Shown here: positions 32,569-36,259 of the stretch, in pieces
How the letters are laid out: every line of letters starts with the position of its first letter
How positions within the stretch are numbered: the stretch's first letter is position 1
Assembly: GCA_937927575.1 (NCBI GenBank)
Contig: CALBEE010000090.1
Coordinates: 1 to 36,259, forward strand
Length of the DNA stretch: 36,259 nt
DNA from: an uncultured Saprospiraceae bacterium
Lineage (GTDB): Bacteria; Bacteroidota; Bacteroidia; Chitinophagales; Saprospiraceae
Direction of reading: 5' to 3'
Position numbers and translations under genes: made by a program
Notes under the pieces: generated by a model
What the model saw: the letters and a program-made list of their open reading frames with translations, nothing else
The model's database searches: none
Told to the model about the DNA's origin: nothing

Positions 32569-34050
32569 ATGTTAAAGCAGAATCTAAGTCAAAAAATGCT
32601 CCAGAAGCTGTCTCCTCAGCAGATACAGCTCATGAAACTTCTGCAGATTCCAACTGCTACTTTAGATCAACGTATTAAAGAAGAACTAGAATCAAATCCT
32701 GCATTAGATGAAGGAGAGGATAATACTGACGTGTTTGATCTTGGAGAAGAAAATTCTGACGATAGAGCGGAAGAAAAAGAATTTGAGTTGGATGATTATC
32801 TCACTGAATATATGGAGGATGACCCTTCAAGTTACAAACTCAAAGGTGATTCCAGTGCTTATAATATAGAAGAAACAGATACACCTATAAGTGGAGGAAA
32901 TAGTTTTCACGATCTGCTAGAAATGCAATTAGGTTTATTAGAGTTTAAATCTGAAAGAGAAGAAATAATTGCAAACCAACTCATAGGAAGTATAGATCAA
33001 GATGGATACCTTAGGAGAGAGACATCTGCTATTATTGATGATGTGATGTTTGCTCATGGTGTAGAAATAGAAGAGAAGGAAGTCACTGATATTTTATCAA
33101 TGGTCCAGAGGTTTGATCCTCCTGGAATTGGTGCCAGAGATCTTAGAGAATGTTTATTGATTCAACTCAATGATAAAATTGAAAGAGGGACAGGTAACCA
33201 TATTAGAGCTAAAAATTTAGCTTTAAAAATTCTTCTTAATCACTTCGAAGAATTTACTAAAAAGCATTATATCAAGCTCAAGAAAAATCTTTTTGTTTCG
33301 GATGACGAACTGAAAGAAGCGATCGATGAGATTCTTAAATTAAATCCTAAACCTGCAAGTGGTGCAGCTACCACTGCGAATAGAGTGAATCAATATATTG
33401 TTCCTGATTTTTTAATAAATAATAGAGACGGCGAATTAGAATTAACACTTAATAGTCGTAACGCTCCAGATCTAAGAATTAATGATCAGTACATGGAGAT
33501 GCTTAAAGGTTACAAGTCTACCACAGAAAAACGTAAGGCTAAGAAAACTGAAAAGGAAGCTGTAATGTTCATCAAGCAGAAGATAGATTCTGCTAAATGG
33601 TTTATCGATGCCATCAAGCAAAGACAAGATACACTTAAACGTACGATGTATTCGATTATGCAGTATCAATATGACTTCTTCCGTACTGGAGATGATCGTA
33701 CACTAAAGCCTATGATTCTCAAGGATATTGCTGAAATTACTGGTTTGGATATATCCACAGTTTCGAGAGTAGCTAATAGTAAGTTTGTGCAGACTGAATT
33801 TGGTACTAAGAGATTAAAAGATTTCTTTTCGGAGTCTCTTATGACACAAGATGGAAAAGAGGTTTCTACCTTAGAAGTAAAGAATATTCTTGGTACTATC
33901 GTCGAGCAAGAAGATAAACGGAAGCCTTTATCTGACGAAAGATTAAAAGATATGTTGACAGAAAAAGGATACAATATCGCAAGAAGAACCATTGCAAAAT
34001 ATAGAGAACAATTAGGAATTTCCGTAGCTAGATTAAGAAAGGAATTGTAA
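32569..34050 (+). CDS. rpoN: RNA polymerase sigma-54 factor
   Basis: 493 aa. Region I begins MLKQNLSQKMLQKLSPQQIQLMKLLQIPT, close to the family start with its Gln-rich activator-interacting segment. An acidic linker (GEDNTDVFDLGEENSDD) follows. The core-binding part includes DPPGIGARDLRECL. The helix-turn-helix region has GLDISTVSRVANSKFVQT, and the RpoN box is present as ARRTIAKYREQLGI near the C terminus. Sigma-54 directs transcription from -24/-12 promoters and needs AAA+ activators; in Bacteroidota its targets often include envelope and cell-surface functions. Length is normal and the gene is monocistronic with its own terminator. Confidence 0.98.
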   Translation: MLKQNLSQKMLQKLSPQQIQLMKLLQIPTATLDQRIKEELESNPALDEGEDNTDVFDLGEENSDDRAEEKEFELDDYLTEYMEDDPSSYKLKGDSSAYNIEETDTPISGGNSFHDLLEMQLGLLEFKSEREEIIANQLIGSIDQDGYLRRETSAIIDDVMFAHGVEIEEKEVTDILSMVQRFDPPGIGARDLRECLLIQLNDKIERGTGNHIRAKNLALKILLNHFEEFTKKHYIKLKKNLFVSDDELKEAIDEILKLNPKPASGAATTANRVNQYIVPDFLINNRDGELELTLNSRNAPDLRINDQYMEMLKGYKSTTEKRKAKKTEKEAVMFIKQKIDSAKWFIDAIKQRQDTLKRTMYSIMQYQYDFFRTGDDRTLKPMILKDIAEITGLDISTVSRVANSKFVQTEFGTKRLKDFFSESLMTQDGKEVSTLEVKNILGTIVEQEDKRKPLSDERLKDMLTEKGYNIARRTIAKYREQLGISVARLRKEL

Positions 34051-34076
34051 TAGGTATTTTCAATTCATGAAATATA

Positions 34077-34112
34077 AAAATCACCTTGTAATGAATTTTA
34101 CAAGGTGATTTT
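34077..34112 (+). terminator. Intrinsic terminator of rpoN
   Basis: A perfect 15-base-pair stem, AAAATCACCTTGTAA with TTACAAGGTGATTTT, encloses a six-base loop (TGAATT). It lies 26 bases after the rpoN stop. The A-run and T-run flanks make it efficient in either direction, and it also ends read-through toward the convergent gene. Confidence 0.88.
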
Positions 34113-34246
34113 AATTTTATAATTTATTTGCATTCTACGGTTGATTATCTAGGAGTTCGATGGATAGACCATCAGTAATCTAAATTCAATATGATGCTCT
34201 GGCTAAAATATTTTGGTTAATAAATTCTATGAGCATGCATTAATAA

Positions 34247-35233
34247 CTAAATACTAAAAGTAATTTGATTCATCTTATTATACATCACGGTGATTTGAGT
34301 GTGAGGGTGCTGCTGATTATAGGAATAATCACTGAGTCGTTTACTTTCTTCCAAATTAGTTTCAATGACTATTCTTTCTAATGTTTGAGGAAGTATAGTA
34401 TTGTTTTCTTCACAAAACGTCATCAATTCTTTATAAGACTTCAAAGTGATTGAAATCATAGAAATCTTTTTTTCTGTAAGGAATTTAATCTTTCGTTTGA
34501 ATGTCCAATTCTCTTTCCAAATTTCTAATTTCAATCCAGCAGAAATTCCAATGAGCATTGAATGTGGCAGATGTGTAGCGAAAGTTTTTACTTCAATATT
34601 TTCCATTAATCTATTGACGTAATTGACACTATGTGCAATAGTACCTAAGGTATGAACTAACTCGTAAGCCTGCCCATCAGTTGAAGCCAAGTATGAGATA
34701 ATATATTCATAATCAATAAATGATGGATCTATATCTAAAGCTTGATGTACTTTATATTGCTTAATATTTTGATGTGATTTGATTAAGGGCATCCACGAAC
34801 CAGTTACGATCGTTTGACACTTATCATTACTAGGAAGGTGAATGGTATTAATTCCCTTATACTCATAAAATCTTCTGAGTATTGCATACTCTTTCGCTAA
34901 TAATATTTTACTATCGATAAATGCCCATTGAGGATTGAGTTGTTCTAATTTGGCTTTGTAAATTTCAGTTTCGATAGAAGGATCGACAATGCCTATTTTC
35001 ACCCTAATCATGATCGATGCATAAAAGATGAGTAATAATTCGTAACTCGACGATGTAGCTATTATGGCAGTTTCGCCCTTTTTCATTCCAAGAGTGGTAA
35101 GATATGAAGCTAATCGTCTGCTATCTTCGTAAATCTCTGCATAGGTATATGACTTTGATCCATTTGTAATCGCTATTTCCTGATTGCTAGATTTTACAAT
35201 AAGTGAAGTAAGGATGGGATTGATACTGATCAT
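34247..35233 (-). CDS. Truncated AMP-binding (acyl-CoA synthetase-like) protein with degenerate P-loop
   Basis: 328 aa from the ATG at 35233; a longer frame to 35269 would start upstream of the TATGTTTG promoter element. The N terminus is an ordinary adenylate-forming start (KSYTYAEIYEDSRRLASYLTTLGMKKGETA, ATSSSYELLLIFYASI), with VDPSIETEIYKAKLEQLNP recalling the IDPGMG region of the OleC-type fatty acid ligases. Where the phosphate-binding TSG-T-TG-x-PKG should be, the sequence reads LASTDGQAYELVHT, so the glycines and the lysine are lost. The protein ends near residue 328, without the A5-A10 motifs or C-terminal lid. It is unlikely to adenylate a substrate. It may be an acyl-binding or regulatory relative, or an early pseudogene; the frame is intact. 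Confidence 0.8.
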   Translation of the reverse strand: MISINPILTSLIVKSSNQEIAITNGSKSYTYAEIYEDSRRLASYLTTLGMKKGETAIIATSSSYELLLIFYASIMIRVKIGIVDPSIETEIYKAKLEQLNPQWAFIDSKILLAKEYAILRRFYEYKGINTIHLPSNDKCQTIVTGSWMPLIKSHQNIKQYKVHQALDIDPSFIDYEYIISYLASTDGQAYELVHTLGTIAHSVNYVNRLMENIEVKTFATHLPHSMLIGISAGLKLEIWKENWTFKRKIKFLTEKKISMISITLKSYKELMTFCEENNTILPQTLERIVIETNLEESKRLSDYSYNQQHPHTQITVMYNKMNQITFSI

Positions 35234-35254
35234 AATGTTCTTTTTTGTTTGATA

Positions 35255-35262
35255 CAAACATA
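35255..35262 (-). promoter_or_regulatory. Bacteroidota-type -7 element (TATGTTTG)
   Basis: On the minus strand the octamer exactly fits TAnnTTTG and ends 21 bases before the ATG at 35233. No clear -33 TTG is seen; an inverted repeat occupies that zone instead. Confidence 0.4.
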
Positions 35263-35282
35263 TTGACATGGCTTGCTATTTG

Positions 35283-35310
35283 TAGGAATCACATTGCCTT
35301 TTGATTCCTA
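35283..35310. promoter_or_regulatory. Inverted repeat, candidate operator in a divergent promoter
   Basis: TAGGAATCA (35283-35291) and TGATTCCTA (35302-35310) are perfect nine-base complements separated by ten bases, with a third half-site-like GGAATT at 35316-35321. It lies between the divergent AMP-binding and HTH genes, over the zone where the -33 element of the minus-strand promoter would be. The nearby HTH regulator is the natural candidate to bind it; this is inference. Confidence 0.45.
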
Positions 35311-35353
35311 TTGTCGGAATTGTTATATTGCATGATCATCATAAATATTTGAT

Positions 35354-36259
35354 ATGCCTCAGAATGAATACCAGGTTACTTTTTTTGATTATCTGTACGA
35401 GCGCGGTGGATATAAACGCACGGATCAGTTTGCCGAAGAAGTAGCGAATGCCTTGCATATAAGCAGAAGTGGCGCATACAAAAAGGTGAGAGCCATTTCA
35501 AAATTGAGTTTTGACGAGTCTATGCAGGTATGTCGGCATTTTGGTATTTCTTTAGATCAATACTTGGATAGCTTTGGAATGGAAAAGAGTAGCTATGCAT
35601 TTCAATCCAATGATATCATAAAACCTATGGGTTCTTATTTGCAATGGGCGAAAAATATTTTAGCGCATTCAGAAGCTAAGGAAAAATTTAGGGATAACTA
35701 TAAAGTGTACTCCTTCAGCGATGAAGTACCTGTTTTCCACATCTTGCCTTTTCATCACCTTTTAAGTTTTAAACTCTTTGTTTGGAATAGAAGTAATTGG
35801 GATATTCAGCAGTATGGAGCCACTTATGATTTCAATCATTTTGACAGAGATGCCGAATTAAAATCTACTATAGCTGATATAAATGATCATTTTATTAGTT
35901 ATGAAAGTATAGATGTCTGGGGTAGGGATTTTTTGACCGCCACACTCAATCAGCTACGGTACTATACAAAATTAGGGGCCTTTACCAGACCTGAAGATCC
36001 TATGTATATTTTGGCTGATATACGAAAGATGATCAACCACCTGCGTGCCACTGCTAAAGCTGGAGCCAAAATGCGTTTTGGGAGCAGAGAAACACATGCC
36101 AAAATGGATATCTATCTTAATTATACACACACTAATCCTGAGTTGATTTATATACAAGCTGACAAGTATAGGCTAGTATATTCTTCATATCTATCTCCTA
36201 ATTATTTGTATACAACCGACGAACGCATATGTGATTATACCAGTAACTGGATGGAGAAG
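35354..36259 (+). CDS. HTH-type regulator, 3' end beyond the window
   Basis: 302 codons are open from ATG at 35354 to the last base with no stop, so the gene continues outside. Residues ~17-75 look like a DNA-binding helix-turn-helix: DQFAEEVANALHISRSGAYK, then AISKLSFDESMQVCRHFGI, as in XRE-like or BetR-like domains. The remainder (WAKNILAHSEAKEKF, YSFSDEVPVFHILPFHHL, IYIQADKYRLVYSSYLSP) is mixed alpha/beta and has no motif I recognise; this architecture occurs in Bacteroidota as uncharacterised HTH proteins. It is divergent from the truncated AMP-binding gene with a perfect inverted repeat between them. Confidence 0.75.
   Translation, partial: MPQNEYQVTFFDYLYERGGYKRTDQFAEEVANALHISRSGAYKKVRAISKLSFDESMQVCRHFGISLDQYLDSFGMEKSSYAFQSNDIIKPMGSYLQWAKNILAHSEAKEKFRDNYKVYSFSDEVPVFHILPFHHLLSFKLFVWNRSNWDIQQYGATYDFNHFDRDAELKSTIADINDHFISYESIDVWGRDFLTATLNQLRYYTKLGAFTRPEDPMYILADIRKMINHLRATAKAGAKMRFGSRETHAKMDIYLNYTHTNPELIYIQADKYRLVYSSYLSPNYLYTTDERICDYTSNWMEK

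Overview
The window is low-GC chromosomal DNA from a Bacteroidota bacterium that has a type IX secretion system (T9SS). The evidence is two proteins with C-terminal T9SS sorting domains (821 aa and 266 aa), a TonB-dependent receptor with an N-terminal carboxypeptidase-regulatory-like domain, LytS/LytTR signalling, the absence of Shine-Dalgarno-like leaders, and several TAnnTTTG promoter elements typical of the phylum. A marine or Saprospiria-like member is plausible, but this is inference. No rRNA, tRNA, CRISPR array or complete insertion sequence was seen. Both ends cut genes: a YwqK/MORN-like protein on the left and an HTH-type regulator on the right.

Layout. 1-5.1 kb: envelope and secreted proteins (a BamA/TamA-type barrel and a VCBS/FG-GAP T9SS cargo). 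Between them lies a decayed, frameshifted parallel beta-helix gene on the minus strand, and downstream of the T9SS cargo is a 93-bp tandem repeat. 5.1-6.5 kb: mnmE (minus). 6.6-12.1 kb: a tight plus-strand operon encoding a DUF4956 membrane protein, an exported and tail-anchored CYTH-domain protein with a TTG start, a membrane-anchored CotH-like kinase with a C-terminal beta-helix, a cytosolic VTC-type polyphosphate polymerase domain protein, and a YjbQ (UPF0047) protein. 12.2-16.5 kb: a TonB-dependent receptor followed by a LytS-type histidine kinase and a LytTR response regulator. 16.5-23.5 kb (minus): an unrecognised 770-aa secreted protein, and upstream of it three consecutive exported amidohydrolases. 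The middle one has an intact metal site; the outer two have lost the HxH motif. 23.9-28.9 kb: a CBS-pair protein, an M1 metallopeptidase apparently fused to an outer-membrane-like barrel, a small lipoprotein, and a T9SS-targeted thioredoxin-like protein. 29-32.2 kb (minus): a 41-aa single-span membrane peptide, a class V aminotransferase and an aminopeptidase P. 32.6-34.1 kb: rpoN (sigma-54) with a strong terminator. 34.2-36.3 kb: a truncated, P-loop-degenerate AMP-binding protein, divergent from an HTH regulator, with a perfect 9-bp inverted repeat between them.

The best candidate for an undescribed system is the 6.6-12.1 kb operon. It combines two CYTH/VTC-superfamily proteins, one predicted cytosolic and one extracytoplasmic, with a DUF4956 membrane protein and a CotH-like kinase whose usual catalytic Asp position appears to be His. 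A reasonable hypothesis is an envelope module that makes or handles polyphosphate, nucleotide or phosphate and modifies surface molecules. Domain calls come from sequence reading; the joint function is inference.
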